A program made the translations under genes and the position numbers. Under the pieces are notes generated by a model. That model saw nothing but the letters and a program-made list of their open reading frames with translations. It searched no databases and was not told the DNA's origin. A DNA stretch of 64,000 bases, taken from the NCBI GenBank assembly GCA_905250125.1, contig CAJNOL010000871.1, positions 1 to 64,000 of the forward strand, read 5' to 3'. The stretch is from Rotaria sordida. Lineage: Eukaryota; Rotifera; Eurotatoria; Philodinida; Philodinidae. Of this stretch, positions 25,140 to 36,850 are shown piece after piece (position 1 is the first letter of the stretch; the number at the start of each line of letters is the position of its first letter).

Positions 25140-27158
25140 ATGGCCTATAAATTTCCAATTCAAAGTATCGCAAGCAAGCTATCTGTAAGTACAAATGATA
25201 ATGAAAATAAAGAAAACATAACACTTATTTGGTTTGATCCAAATATTGGATCACATGAAGACATTGAAAAAATAAAGCAACAACTTCGTCTGATCAATGA
25301 TTATGTCATTTTTTCGACTGATTTTGGACATTGCATTAAACTTATTCAATCAATCGATAAAGAAAAAATCTTTTTAATTACATCAGGATCAGAAGCAAAA
25401 CAAATTTTATCACGAAAATCTGCGTGCGGTCAAATTGACTCAGTTTTTATTTTTTGTACGAACAAAACTCCACATGAACATTTGTTAAATGAATATGAAA
25501 GAATCATTGGTATATATGTCAATCTTGATGACTTGTATCAATCAATTAAAGAGAAATTAAACTTTATAGATAAACAAATACAAGCATTTTCGTTTTTTGA
25601 CCCACATGAGAAATTAACGGAAAAGTTATCGAAAGAATCAGCAGCGTTTCTTTGGTTTCAATTATTTAATTATGTCATTAATCAACTTCCACGAAATCAA
25701 CAAGCAAAGCAACAAATGCTTCACATATGTAAAGAATATTATCGTGGTAATAGAAAAGAAATAAAATTAATTGAAGAATTTGAAAGAATGTATCGATCAA
25801 AAGATGCTATACGCTGGTATTTAAAACAATCTTTTGTTTATAAGTTAATCAATAAAGCATTAAGAACAGAAGATATCGATCTTCTCTATATATTTCAATT
25901 TTTTATTAGTGATCTTTCTGAAGTTCTACAACAAGAACATAAACAAATTTTATTATCAAAAGAAAAAATTCTGAATGTTTATCGAGGTGTTAAATTTGAT
26001 AAAGAAGAATTTAAGAAATTGAAAGAAAATCAAGGAAAACTCATTTCAACAAATGGTTACTTATCAACAAGTCGAAGAAAATCATTAGCATTACATTTTG
26101 CTATGAAACCAACAAAAAGAATCGATGTCGTATCCGTTCTTTTCCATATTCAATGTAATATTCAACAGATTAATCAATGTATTACTTTTGCTGATGTTAG
26201 TGGATTTAGTGAATATCCAGAAGAACAGGAAGTTTTATTTGATTTAAATGCTTGTTTCTTCATAGAATCGATTGAAGAACATGAATTATTAACAATAATA
26301 AAAATGAGTCTTTCGACTGAAGGGCAAAAAATAAAAAAAGATTATCTTGAATTAATACAAAAACAAACAGAAAAACAAAGTATTTTCATAGTTTTTGGAA
26401 GATTATTATGCGATATAGGTGAATATGATAAATCACTAAAATATTTTAGACAATTATTGAATGATCCAAACAATGAAGATCGTGCTTGGATTGAATTCAA
26501 TATGGGACGAATTCTTGCTGTTAAAGGTGAATTAAACGAAGCTAGAAAATATTATGATCGTGCATATAATCGAATGATGAACTATAGACCAGCCCGTATC
26601 AAAGATTTTGCTCATATTTTCAACAATATTGGTGTTATTCTATATCAACAAGAGAAGTATGATGAAGCTCTCCACTATCATCAACAGGCACTAAAAATGC
26701 AAGAGCTATTCTATCCATCTGGCCATATCGATATTGTTCAAAGTCTTAACAACATTGGAAATATTTTCGATATTCAAAGAAAATATAATCAGGCTCTTAC
26801 TTATCATCAACGAGTACTGAAAATTCAAGAGAAGTTTTATTCACCCGATCATGTTGATATTGCTAGGAGCCTGAGCAACATGGCTCTTATTTTCTCTGAT
26901 CAAGGGAACTACGATGAAGCTCTCGAATATCATCAACGAGTACTGAAAATTCAAGAGAAATGTTATCCATCTGGTCATATCGATATTGCCTCTACTTTGA
27001 ATAATATTGGTGTTTGTTATGAAGGTCAGAACAACCAAGATGCGGCACTTGACTACTACCAACGTTCATTGACTATGCATAAAAACTTTCTTCCTGTTGA
27101 TCATCCAAATCGACAGAAAACTGAAACGAATATTCGTCGACTTACTGGAAAAGAGTGA
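25140..27158 (+). CDS. ADP-ribosyltransferase fused to TPR repeats
   Basis: A single-exon gene of 672 residues. Residues about 26-145 form an N-terminal alpha/beta domain (ITLIWFDPN, then YVIFSTDFG, IFLITSG and VFIFCTN strands) that I cannot name. Residues about 160-385 are an arginine-type ART domain with an R-S-E triad: R282 in VYRGV, the STS motif at 309-311 in GYLSTSRR, and an ExE at 362-364 in EEQEVLF. Family knowledge says this motif set transfers ADP-ribose from NAD+ to arginine. From about 400 to 665 there are TPR units, and the last ones are 42-residue kinesin-light-chain-like repeats (ALxYHQxxLKIQEKxYxxxHxDIA). The TPRs probably bind partners or substrates. No signal peptide is seen, so a cytosolic location is likely. 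Large ART-TPR families are, to my knowledge, typical of bdelloids. The target is unknown. Confidence 0.92.
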   Translation: MAYKFPIQSIASKLSVSTNDNENKENITLIWFDPNIGSHEDIEKIKQQLRLINDYVIFSTDFGHCIKLIQSIDKEKIFLITSGSEAKQILSRKSACGQIDSVFIFCTNKTPHEHLLNEYERIIGIYVNLDDLYQSIKEKLNFIDKQIQAFSFFDPHEKLTEKLSKESAAFLWFQLFNYVINQLPRNQQAKQQMLHICKEYYRGNRKEIKLIEEFERMYRSKDAIRWYLKQSFVYKLINKALRTEDIDLLYIFQFFISDLSEVLQQEHKQILLSKEKILNVYRGVKFDKEEFKKLKENQGKLISTNGYLSTSRRKSLALHFAMKPTKRIDVVSVLFHIQCNIQQINQCITFADVSGFSEYPEEQEVLFDLNACFFIESIEEHELLTIIKMSLSTEGQKIKKDYLELIQKQTEKQSIFIVFGRLLCDIGEYDKSLKYFRQLLNDPNNEDRAWIEFNMGRILAVKGELNEARKYYDRAYNRMMNYRPARIKDFAHIFNNIGVILYQQEKYDEALHYHQQALKMQELFYPSGHIDIVQSLNNIGNIFDIQRKYNQALTYHQRVLKIQEKFYSPDHVDIARSLSNMALIFSDQGNYDEALEYHQRVLKIQEKCYPSGHIDIASTLNNIGVCYEGQNNQDAALDYYQRSLTMHKNFLPVDHPNRQKTETNIRRLTGKE

Positions 27159-27234
27159 ACCCAATTAATAACACAATAAAGGATCAAACTATTTGAATGA
27201 TTTAAAGATTTCATTTTTGTAGTAGAATGTTTGT

Positions 27235-27310
27235 TTGTGGGTGTGAGTGTGGATGTGTGATTCTTCTCAATCGATACCCATACTTACATCCACACCGCTT
27301 ACACCCACAT
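27235..27310. repeat. Telomere-like G-rich/C-rich palindrome 2
   Basis: GTGGGTGTGAGTGTGGATGTG, then a spacer with TTCTTCTCAATCGA, then CCCATACTTACATCCACACC and ACACCCACA. It starts about 77 bp after the stop codon of the ART-TPR gene, so it may lie in that gene's 3' UTR or terminator region. Confidence 0.75.
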
Positions 27311-27576
27311 TCTCGATATATTTTTTTAGCAAATAAGTACAAGCCAAGATATTTATATACAGGGTGATAGAGAATTCCCAAGCACTATCAGAATATGAGA
27401 TTATTATTTTTTAAATATAGCTTTATAGTGAAAATATCTTGAAAAAACTGTGTTCATCTATTTTTTTTTCTAGGGGTATATATATTCATGAATATTTGGT
27501 TTTAAATAAACCAGTGCATATTCATACACCTCCTTTTTTTTGGTATGAAATATAAATAAAGAATATCGATGGTTAC

Positions 27577-27893
27577 GATCCCAGGGCGAACAATCGGACA
27601 TTAATATCGGACAAGATTCTGCGTCTGATCATATATGATCTTGTACGATTTGGTATGAACCATATAAAAAATTGTAGTCTCTGAAATCTTACATCAATTC
27701 TTAGTGTAAGATTCTTGACAGACCTTGTTGTCTTGCCAAATCTTACTGTAAGATTATAGAAAATCTTCTGCGACAGTAAAAACTGACAGAGATCTGACAG
27801 TAAGAAGTGATGTAAGATTTCAGAGACTACGATTTTTTATATGATTCACACCAAATCGTGCAAGACTTACTGTCGGATTTTTTGACCTGGGAT
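27577..27893. mobile_element. ~317-bp foldback element
   Basis: The termini are GATCCCAGG and the inverted CCTGGGATAG. The inner arms are longer and better conserved. The left arm, 27650-27712, has ACGATTTGGTATGAACCATA and GTAGTCTCTGAAATCTTACA; the right arm, 27800-27870, is its inverse with roughly nine of ten positions matching. The loop also carries repeated TCTTACTGTAAGAT palindromic words. No coding capacity. Confidence 0.7.
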
Positions 27894-28339
27894 AGCATGA
27901 GAGTCATTGCATAAGAGATAAGATCTTGAGCCATAGAGAGATTCACAATCATAATCTCGGGTTCAAATTTCCCCTTCACTCTCATTCAAGGGCATTCAGT
28001 ATAATTCCTTCAGGATTACAATGTTGATCCGCGATGCAGTTGATATTATAATCAGACAATCGGCCAATAATTTTCCTAACTCCTTGGTAATCATTACATT
28101 TAATTGCATAGACGAATAAATGACAAAACATTCACAATTTTGTGCTGTACACATGGTATTCTATAAACCTGTTTAACATCAAACAATGCACTTCCAAAGT
28201 GGAAAATATGAATATATTAATTTTTTTAAATTTATTTCGATTTCCATTCGATTTACTTCAAAAGCATTCGTTTATTGCAAGAGAGAAATGTATATTGTTC
28301 TCGTATAATCAAAAGTCAATAAAACGAGCGAAAAAACTT
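27894..28339. other. Spacer 3' of the cathepsin gene
   Basis: Presumably holds the 3' end of the minus-strand cathepsin L transcript. A GGGTTCAAATTTCCCC string at 27959-27974 faintly resembles a tRNA T-arm, but no cloverleaf could be drawn. Nothing else is seen. Confidence 0.4.
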
Positions 28340-29643
<1,304 letters not shown>

Positions 29644-29699
29644 CTAAATGTTTTGATTATAAGTAAAGACATTACTCTATCTCTCGATACTCACCTTCG

Positions 29700-30467
29700 T
29701 TGGATGAAAAAAAAAAGGAGTATGATTCAATCGTATCGTGATGAAAACATCTATACTGTCGCTTATCTTGGCTGACGCGCAGTGTCTGACCAATAAGTTT
29801 CATGCTGAAGTGCATCGTCACTTTGTATATTTAGATTGATATGATGATTTTTTCTCTGTTGATATCTTGTCAGCAAAAAAATGTTGATTCAGTCGAAAGT
29901 TACGTTTTTTCTTTTGCACATGCAAAACAGTATACTTAAAGTCTACAACTTATACATTGTTGCACAAAATTCCTTTAAGATTGAAAGACATTTTCAAATG
30001 AATGTGAGTTGTTTGTTGTCATTTCTTTTATTGATTCTAATAGTGTCCATCTGGTTATTCTGTCCTTTTTTATCTCATGTTTGTTTCAATTATCGAATAG
30101 CAGGAATATTTTAAGACATTTTATCTTGTCTCAGATAATGTGCATAACTCAAATCCAGTAAAACCGAATCTTTGGTAACTGATAAGTTTTCAATATGATG
30201 TGCTTCATACTATTGTTTTAGCGCTGTTAATACTGCAGTATTTTCTCTCTTATAATCTAGAGCATTACTTTCTGTTTTTTTTCATCAAAATGAAACGATC
30301 TTATCGAGACATGTCAAAGTCCTGTGAGTTCTGAACTCAAATATTGGCAAAAAGAAATAAAAGCTTGGCAGGTGCGACAGGAACGAGTACAAGAAGCTCA
30401 AAGAATCCATGAAACCCAAGGAGATCAAGGAACTCATCTGACTGAAAGGATATGCCTCCACCCTCAT
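29700..30467. other. Region upstream of cathepsin L; no gene supported
   Basis: The cathepsin promoter should lie at the left edge: CTAAATATACAAAG, a weak TATA-like element, is on the minus strand near 29835. A GTG-initiated frame from 30324 has a charged, coiled-coil-like start (EIKAWQVRQERVQEAQRIHE) that looks protein-like but runs into the C-rich repeat at 30468. It may be a decayed exon. Nothing else is supported. Confidence 0.35.
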
Positions 30468-30590
30468 TTCCATCCTCACCCTCACTCACATGATATGTCC
30501 TCGTTCTCTTCCTCCCACAGCTAGGGTGTAGCTGTGAGTGTGGCTGTGTTATTCACTGCTCACCCATCCACACCTACACCCACATCCACA
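30468..30590. repeat. Telomere-like palindrome 3, with an extra C-rich segment
   Basis: A C-rich part (CCTCATTTCCATCCTCACCC, about 30468-30490) is followed by a G-rich arm (GGGTGTAGCTGTGAGTGTGG, 30525-30547). A short spacer (TTATTCACTGCTC) and a C-rich arm (CCATCCACACCTACACCCAC and following, to 30590) complete it. The last two arms form the same G-then-C palindrome as the other members. The first C-rich part is an extra, more degenerate block. Confidence 0.65.
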
Positions 30591-30639
30591 TTCTCCTTGG
30601 TTTCGTGTGCAATGTACGAAACTTTTAAAGACCTAATGA

Positions 30640-31010
30640 AGTGAAGAATGGTTATGCATAAATAACACAGAACTTTCCACTATGCTACCGAACTAATGGT
30701 GGTTTTGTATAGTAAAGACAACACTTTTAAAATAACGAAGGAACTAATAATAGTTCCATAAAGATGTTAACAAACCTTTTAAAATTCTGCGAAACCATCA
30801 AAGGTTCAGCTTGTGACGTACGAAACCGCTAATGGATCCGACGAAATCGCGGAAAGTTTTGTGCGAAAAGCGCGAAACTCTATGAATTCTGCCAGACTTA
30901 AAAAGGTTCCGCAAAAAACTACGAAACGATTTTCATTTTTCTGAACCTAAAATGGTTCAGTGAAAAAATACGAAACGTTTAGAGTTCGGTAATAAACCTA
31001 TATTTTTTTA
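30640..31010. repeat. Degenerate short repeat with ACGAAAC and GGTTC words
   Basis: The words ACGAAAC (or GCGAAAC) and AAGGTTC / ATGGTTC alternate several times across about 370 bases, at loose spacings of about 40-60 bp. Examples are 30817-30826, 30912-30933 and 30950-30985. The best-preserved pair is near 30908-30990. It looks like an old tandem array, or the decayed interior of a mobile element next to the Gypsy remnant. Confidence 0.4.
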
Positions 31011-31017
31011 GAGTGTA

Positions 31018-31311
31018 CAACGTTATCAAAGAACATTCAGAAAGTTAAAAATAAAACAACAAGCAAAATACGATCGTCATATAATACAACGGCAATATAA
31101 TGAAGGTGATCTTGTATGGGTAGCTATTCCAACTGGACAAATTGGAGAAAATTCAATAACTTGAAAATTATAACCTAATTATCAAGATCTATGTCGGTGG
31201 ATTAAACAGTTAACATCTATTACTTTCACAGTGCGTCGCATTAGCAACAACGTGGACCTGGATACAACAAATATCGATCGTCTCAACCCATACATTGCAT
31301 CAAACACATAA
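31018..31311 (+). pseudogene. Ty3/Gypsy integrase C-terminal fragment
   Basis: The translation keeps a run typical of the integrase C-terminus of Gypsy-group polyproteins: RTFRKLKIKQQAKYDRH, then YNEGDLVWVAIPTG, then after two in-frame stops (near 31160-31175) a segment with TFTVRRISNNVDL and TTNIDRLNPYI. In a live element this region helps integrase bind DNA and chromatin. Protease, RT, RNase H and the integrase core are absent upstream, where only a degenerate repeat is seen, so the copy is 5'-truncated. It sits about 0.6 kb before a putative 3' LTR in the same orientation. Confidence 0.75.
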
Positions 31312-31923
31312 AATGTGAATATGACAACGACGATAAGTCATCAGGCAGCAGGTGACAGACAGGCGATGACACTAATTGACAATGATGACTCACTGAAAGA
31401 CGATTTATATGTACAATATGTGCCGAAAGAAAAACAACAATCAGCATGTATCATACCAGTGCAACATCAAGTGTCAATTTGACGACGCAGGGTGCCGATA
31501 CGATATATTAAGAATTAAACAATCAACAGATAGCATCAATGATGAATCGAACTTCAATGATACGATACGTTTAGAAGATAATGATGAACTATAAAGCTCA
31601 ATAGGTACATCGTCAAGGATGGGTGTCCTACCTCGCGATCAAGTGTGATCAACAAACGGTAAACACTTGATTCATTCAGTTGATGCATTTAAAAAAATTT
31701 TGTTTACTAACTGCCTTCTTCACTTTCTTTTCTCTTCGATTTTTTTTGTCGTGCTCTGCTTGATCACTGATACTTCGGTCTTTTTGCATTCTCTTTTTTT
31801 GTATTTCCATTAGGGGATTAGAAATTTATTTTTCTTTTTTTCCTCTTGTCGTTTCTGTATACCTATACGTTCCTGTAATGAAAGTGATCAGACACTCACG
31901 AGTGTGTCTGATCTGAATGGAGG
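31312..31923 (+). other. Untranslated or unassigned 3' internal region of the Gypsy remnant
   Basis: Lies between the end of the pol fragment and the putative LTR. It has a 61-codon frame (31409-31594) with no recognised family, then T-rich sequence. A short perfect-arm hairpin, GATCAGACACTC with its inverse (31892-31912), lies just before the LTR. A purine-rich GGAGG just before 31924 could be the polypurine-tract end. Confidence 0.4.
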
Positions 31924-32205
31924 TGTGCCGATATGAACACTCATGCTTGTGTAATTAATATGAGTCTACTATAACTTTTCCTTTCACTCACATTGATCTT
32001 GTATTATCGTGCAATGTATATAAATATAGATGGTTATCTATTATACATTCAAATTCATCTATGTTCGTTGATATGCGCGATTCTTTCTCTTTCCTTGCTC
32101 TTTCGCTTCGGTTGATTAACTTGCTTCCTGTGGGAAGATGAGAACTATAAAAGGATGAAATAGATTGAAATAAAGACATACACGATAACACATATTGCCG
32201 TTACA
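31924..32205 (+). repeat. Putative 3' LTR of the Gypsy remnant
   Basis: A 282-bp segment starts TGTGCCGATATGAAC and ends GCCGTTACA, so it has the TG...CA ends of an LTR. It follows a purine-rich tract. Inside are a TATA-like TATATAAATATAG (32028-32040) and an AATAAAG polyadenylation-type signal (32168-32174). The 5' LTR is not in the window, so identity of the two LTRs cannot be tested. The call rests on ends, position and internal signals. Confidence 0.5.
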
Positions 32206-32402
32206 AATGTCATATGCAACTAATCGAATCACTATGGGGACAAGCAAAAATCAAAATTCTTCGTACAAGATGCGGTTCAAAATGATTAGAATCTCATCCC
32301 ACTAAATTTTGGTATCGCTCTATTCATAAAAATATATTTGAATCCATCTTAAGTGATATTTGATACTATCGTATGAAATAATTTTCATCAAATATCAATC
32401 GT

Positions 32403-33430
32403 ATATGTGTCGTGTCGAAGTTACTTTCTTTCAACCAAATAAAGAATAACTATCAATTAGTGGACAATGTGATAAACGTTTTGTATATTCACAGATAATT
32501 TTTCAATTTAAAAATATGTATATTATTTTTTCGAATGTATAAAAGTTGTTAAAAAAAATTAATTTTTTTTGTTGAAATTTTATATGATTATTGATTTATG
32601 CTGACGATACTAATGCCCGTAACTAAAGAAAAAGATCTGTAGAATACTATACTCTGAGTTAAATAACACTGATTTTATGTTAATCAGAAAAATACTCCAT
32701 ATAAATACCAGTTAAATGCTCACCAGACTCAGACTCACATTCAGTCAAACGAAAACTTCACTTAACTGAATTTCTTAATACCATGTCTCAGTATTATGCA
32801 TATATCAGTCCAGTATAAATTCTACCGGTAAAACAAATCTCAAAGAACAACATAGCAGACAAACCCCATAATAGTATTAGATAACGCAGTAAGAGGAACT
32901 TCCAACCTTGGAACGCGCTCAGCGAGATTTTATAATAAGGGCTTCATTTACAAGATTTATTATACTTATTTAAAGAGTCGAATCTACCTTTTACAGTATA
33001 CAGTATATCTTGAGCGCACTAGAACAAAAACCACAGTTTGAAGCAAGAATTCTGTTCCCAGAGCTGGATTTTTTGTCATGATCTTGTCTTTGCTTTTAGT
33101 TTCTGTGAGTGGCTTCATTTATCTTTATTTTTAGTCTTGCATTTAATGGAAAATGAATAACTAGGTTCACAACAAAACAAAAATACAAATCATCCTTGAA
33201 TAAAATTGATGAAGAGAACTATTTCAATTATTGGGTTATTGCTGTTTAACTCAGAGTATACAAAAAACAATTCATTTTTTTTATCAATTTCTATACATTC
33301 GAAAAAATAATATACATATTTTTAAAGTGAAAAATTATGTGTGAATATATAAAACGTTTATCATATTGTTAAGTAATTGATAATTATTTTTAATTTGGTT
33401 GAAAGAAAGTAACTTCGATACAACATATAT
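32403..33430. mobile_element. Foldback island, element 1 (~1.03 kb)
   Basis: Long inverted arms: 32403-32665 matches the reverse complement of 33238-33430. Examples are TCGAAGTTACTTTCTTTCAA at both outer ends, GATAAACGTTTT, TATGTATATTATTTTTTCGA and CTCTGAGTTAAA at the inner end. The arms are well conserved. The loop of about 570 bp has no recognisable gene. The right end abuts a (TA)n run at 33424-33444. Confidence 0.75.
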
Positions 33431-33447
33431 ATATATATATATATTGT

Positions 33448-34175
33448 TGATTCCACCTAACATGTGACATGTTTACATCGAGTTCTTCAAAATCGATTTT
33501 CATGTTTGAATTCGTGTGGAGCATAGTCTATAACTTGCTACGATAACAAAAGATCCACTATAAATTCTAATGTAGAAGAGATTAATGATTGACAAGATTG
33601 ATGCCAAAAAGAATGGCTAATAATACATAAAAACACTGTCAATAAAGCTAAAATGTTTATCATCATATATCGTTAACGCAGAATTTGGGTGCTTAAGTGA
33701 CATGAAAGGTTTTGTAGAGCAAACGTTGCTCTCTACGTTCATATATAACACTTTTCAGAGAAGTACTAAACATGCGCTATTTCAGCACGAAACCATTATC
33801 ATAATTAATCTAGGTATTGTTATATAATAGTATTACATACTAAAAATTTTTGTGCTGAAATACTCGCTGAAAAGTATTATTATATGGGTATGTAGAGCAA
33901 ATTTTCCTCTACAAAATTTTTTATGTCACCATGTATCCAAGTTCTGCGTTAATTATATATAATAATGGAGATTTTAGCTTTATTTACAGTGTTTTTATAT
34001 ACTATTAGCGATTCTTCGCATTCATCTTGTCAATCATTAATCTCTTCAACACTGGAATTTATAGCGGATCTTTTGTTATCATAGTAAGTAAATCGACTAT
34101 GTTCTACATGATTTCAAACATGAAAATCGATTTTGAAGAACTCGATGTAAACGTGTCACATATATGATGAAATCG
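33448..34175. mobile_element. Foldback island, element 2 (~0.73 kb)
   Basis: An almost full-length imperfect palindrome. Left-arm blocks such as GTTTACATCGAGTTCTTCAA, AAATCGATTTTCATGTTTGA and TTAACGCAGAATTTGG are matched inverted on the right (CCAAGTTCTGCGTTAA, TCAAACATGAAAATCGATTT). The centre lies near 33790-33860, with TTTCAGCAC / GTGCTGAAA as the innermost pair. No coding sequence. Confidence 0.75.
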
Positions 34176-34243
34176 TCGATATATTATATTTATTTAATAA
34201 ATTTGTTTTTTATTACTTCACCTCTTTTGATCTATTAATCTGG

Positions 34244-34831
34244 TATATATAGAGAGAAAGCCCGAAACACACTCTATCTTTTAGTATATTTATATTGAAC
34301 ATCAAATGCAGTTTATAATGTAAAAAGTGTATTAGAAAAAAAGTGATATTTGATTTTACTACAATACCGAGTGTTCATGATATATCTCGGCTTAGGTAGA
34401 TGATAAAACCTTGGATATTTTTCAAAAGATGCATTATGAAAAGCTCTACAAAAGCTGTATGATTAAATTCCTTTTAACCTCTTGTAATGGTTTTTCTTAT
34501 GCTCAACATGAACAACTTACATGGCAGTGTCACTTCTCATCATATCGAAAATATTTCGAGAACTTTTCTGATTCGCTATAGGATTTCGTCTATACAAGTT
34601 TTGTAGAGCTTTTCATGGCTCATCTTTTGAAAAACGAAATTCAAGGTTTTATTATTTATCTAAGGCAAGATATGTAGGAAATAAAAAATGTTTCAATATT
34701 ATGGACACTCTGGAGTCAAAACAAATTTCAGTTTTTTTTTTCTAATACATTCTTTACTTTTTAAACTCTATTTAATGTTCAACATAAATATACCAAAAGA
34801 TGCAGTGTGCTCCGGGCTTTCGCCGTATATC
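34244..34831. mobile_element. Foldback island, element 3 (~0.59 kb)
   Basis: The left arm has GAAAGCCCGAAACACACTCT, then CTTTTAGTATATTTATATTG and GTGTATTAGAAAAAAA. The right arm is the inverse, with CGAAAGCCCGGAGCACACTG, CTTTTGGTATATTTATGTTG and AATGTATTAGAAAAAAA. Inner arms pair AAAGCTCTACAAAAGC with the inverse of TTTTGTAGAGCTTTT. No coding capacity is visible. Confidence 0.75.
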
Positions 34832-35018
34832 TAGCAGTTTAATAGATAAAAAAACAAAAAAAAATCAAAGCATATAAACTCATTTATCCTTGACTGTAAC
34901 TTATATATCCTAAATCTCTTACTAACTACGTCTAAGTTACTGTTATTGAGATTGTTTTTAGTTACTTTTTCATAAGAGAAGATTTCTTATTAAGAAGAAC
35001 ACCGTCTATTAAGAGAAG

Positions 35019-35930
35019 ATATATGAGTGAATTGCAACTTTTTGGTACGATTGGTGAGAAAAACTGAAAGTCGACATAAACAACTTTTGAGTAGTGCATT
35101 TTATTGTACTCTGTGCCTATGTTACATTAGCTGAGATATGACTTACTTCCATGTAAACGTATCGTACAAAAACATTATTTTATTGAAAAATGTATTTTTA
35201 CATTGCATCATATAATATAAATATTTCGAGAACGGTGAAAACTAGACAGATGAAATTTTGATTATTTATGTAACTCTGAGACCTATATTTGTGATAAAAA
35301 TTTGAGGAGAAACGGATGAACCGTTCGAAGATTATTAACAAACAAAGTTCTAAAAAGTCGACCTACAACTTGAGTCAAAATCTATACTCTTAAGCAATAA
35401 TCTGTGTTTTTCACTATAAAGAAAAGCCATTCAGAAAATATTCTTTTTTACAATTTTGTTTATATTTTCATGACCTTTCTATTGCGCACCTTCGTTTTCT
35501 TTCAGCTTTCACACGGACCAAAAAAATGTAAAGAGAAGGTCGATCTACATGAAAATGGCAAAGTGTCTGTAATAACGTATGTAGACTAGACAGATATAGA
35601 AAGGAAGAGAAAAAAACATAAGCTATATATCATTTGATAGAGCTTTTAAAGGGCTACAAACCAAACTATTCAATATATTTTTTTCTCTGTTCTTTTATGC
35701 TCAAAGAATCTCTTTCTCTGAGCACATCTCCATGAAAAATACGTTTTTTTTCAGTGTAAGAGTCATTACTCTCCGACTATGAGTTAGAGAGCTGAAATTT
35801 TGTATGGCCATGAAGAGCTTAGAGACTAATAGCATATAAAAAATTATTTAAATTGGTCAATGAGAAAAAAAAATTATTCAAACATACAGCTAAAATTCAA
35901 TAGTACCAAAAAGTTGCAATTCACTTATAT
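35019..35930. mobile_element. Foldback island, element 4 (~0.9 kb, short TIR)
   Basis: Outer ends are inverted: GAGTGAATTGCAACTTTTTG near 35023 and CAAAAAGTTGCAATTCACTT near 35907, about 30 matching bases including GGTAC. Internal arms are not clearly inverted. The 61-residue frame at 35404-35589 has no motif. This element differs from its three neighbours in having short TIRs. Confidence 0.55.
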
Positions 35931-35945
35931 ATATATCACATATAT

Positions 35946-36850
35946 GTATAAATCAATTATCGCGTGGAAAACTTTTTCTATGAAAAGGAGCACCAGCTAT
36001 AATGATATTATTAATTAACGATGGAGTACATGCTACAGGAATACAGTTGTTTTTCACTTCCTATATATTAGTAATTAAAAAAAAATCGTTAGTAATTGTT
36101 GTGCAAGGAATCGAATTTCGAAATAAAATGATGTATTATGTTTGGTGGCTGTAAGATTACTTTAAAAAGTCTACGTGTCAAATATGAAACTCAATGGACC
36201 ATAAGAAAACTTGAAAAATGCTATCATTCTATCTAGGCATTATCATTAGCCATGATAGGTATTAATTATTGTTATTATTGACTTGGATGATTCTCGACAT
36301 CATTAATAACTAATAAGAAATGTATACTATAAAAATTTGATTTATAGTAATGCAAAAATATTTTAGTTGTATAGATATTACCGTAAAGTATTGTTTTTCG
36401 GTCGAATATGATTCAGTTATGGACAATACCTTAAAATTTATCATTCTACCATTCAGTTTCGATTTTCACTGTTTAGGACATTTTAGTTAGTTGAAAGCAG
36501 AAATATTTCTGTATTGATTTAAGTCAATGATACATTCTTTTAGACCTGCACTGTAAGTCATTACAATGGTACGAATAATCGAAAGATATACATTTAATTG
36601 ATATTAGTTTAAAAACCGAGTTGTAAGCTTAGCTAGAAGTGAAGGTGCTTTTTGTTTTTATTTTGAGTATTTTGTTGAAGTGACTATGAGATTTGAATAT
36701 GAAAGTTTCATTAAGAGTGTTAGGAGTACTTTTCAGAATTGCAAAATTATAGACCTGATAGATTCTATTATTGATTTCTTTTGTCGACATTTTATATTTC
36801 TGTATTAGTAAAAAAAAACTCTACATTTTGTCTCTTTAGTTTCAAAGAAC
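35946..36850. other. Region upstream of the ion channel gene
   Basis: AT-rich spacer that should include the promoter of the plus-strand channel gene. I see no convincing TATA box, exon or repeat. Confidence 0.4.

Noticed and set aside
27893..27980. tRNA-like string with GGGTTCAAATTTCCCC
   Set aside because: The T-stem does not pair correctly and no acceptor, D or anticodon arm could be drawn.
30324..30524. GTG-started frame with charged coiled-coil-like start
   Set aside because: Not an ATG start, runs into the C-rich repeat, and has no homology I can name; kept only as a note in the spacer entry.
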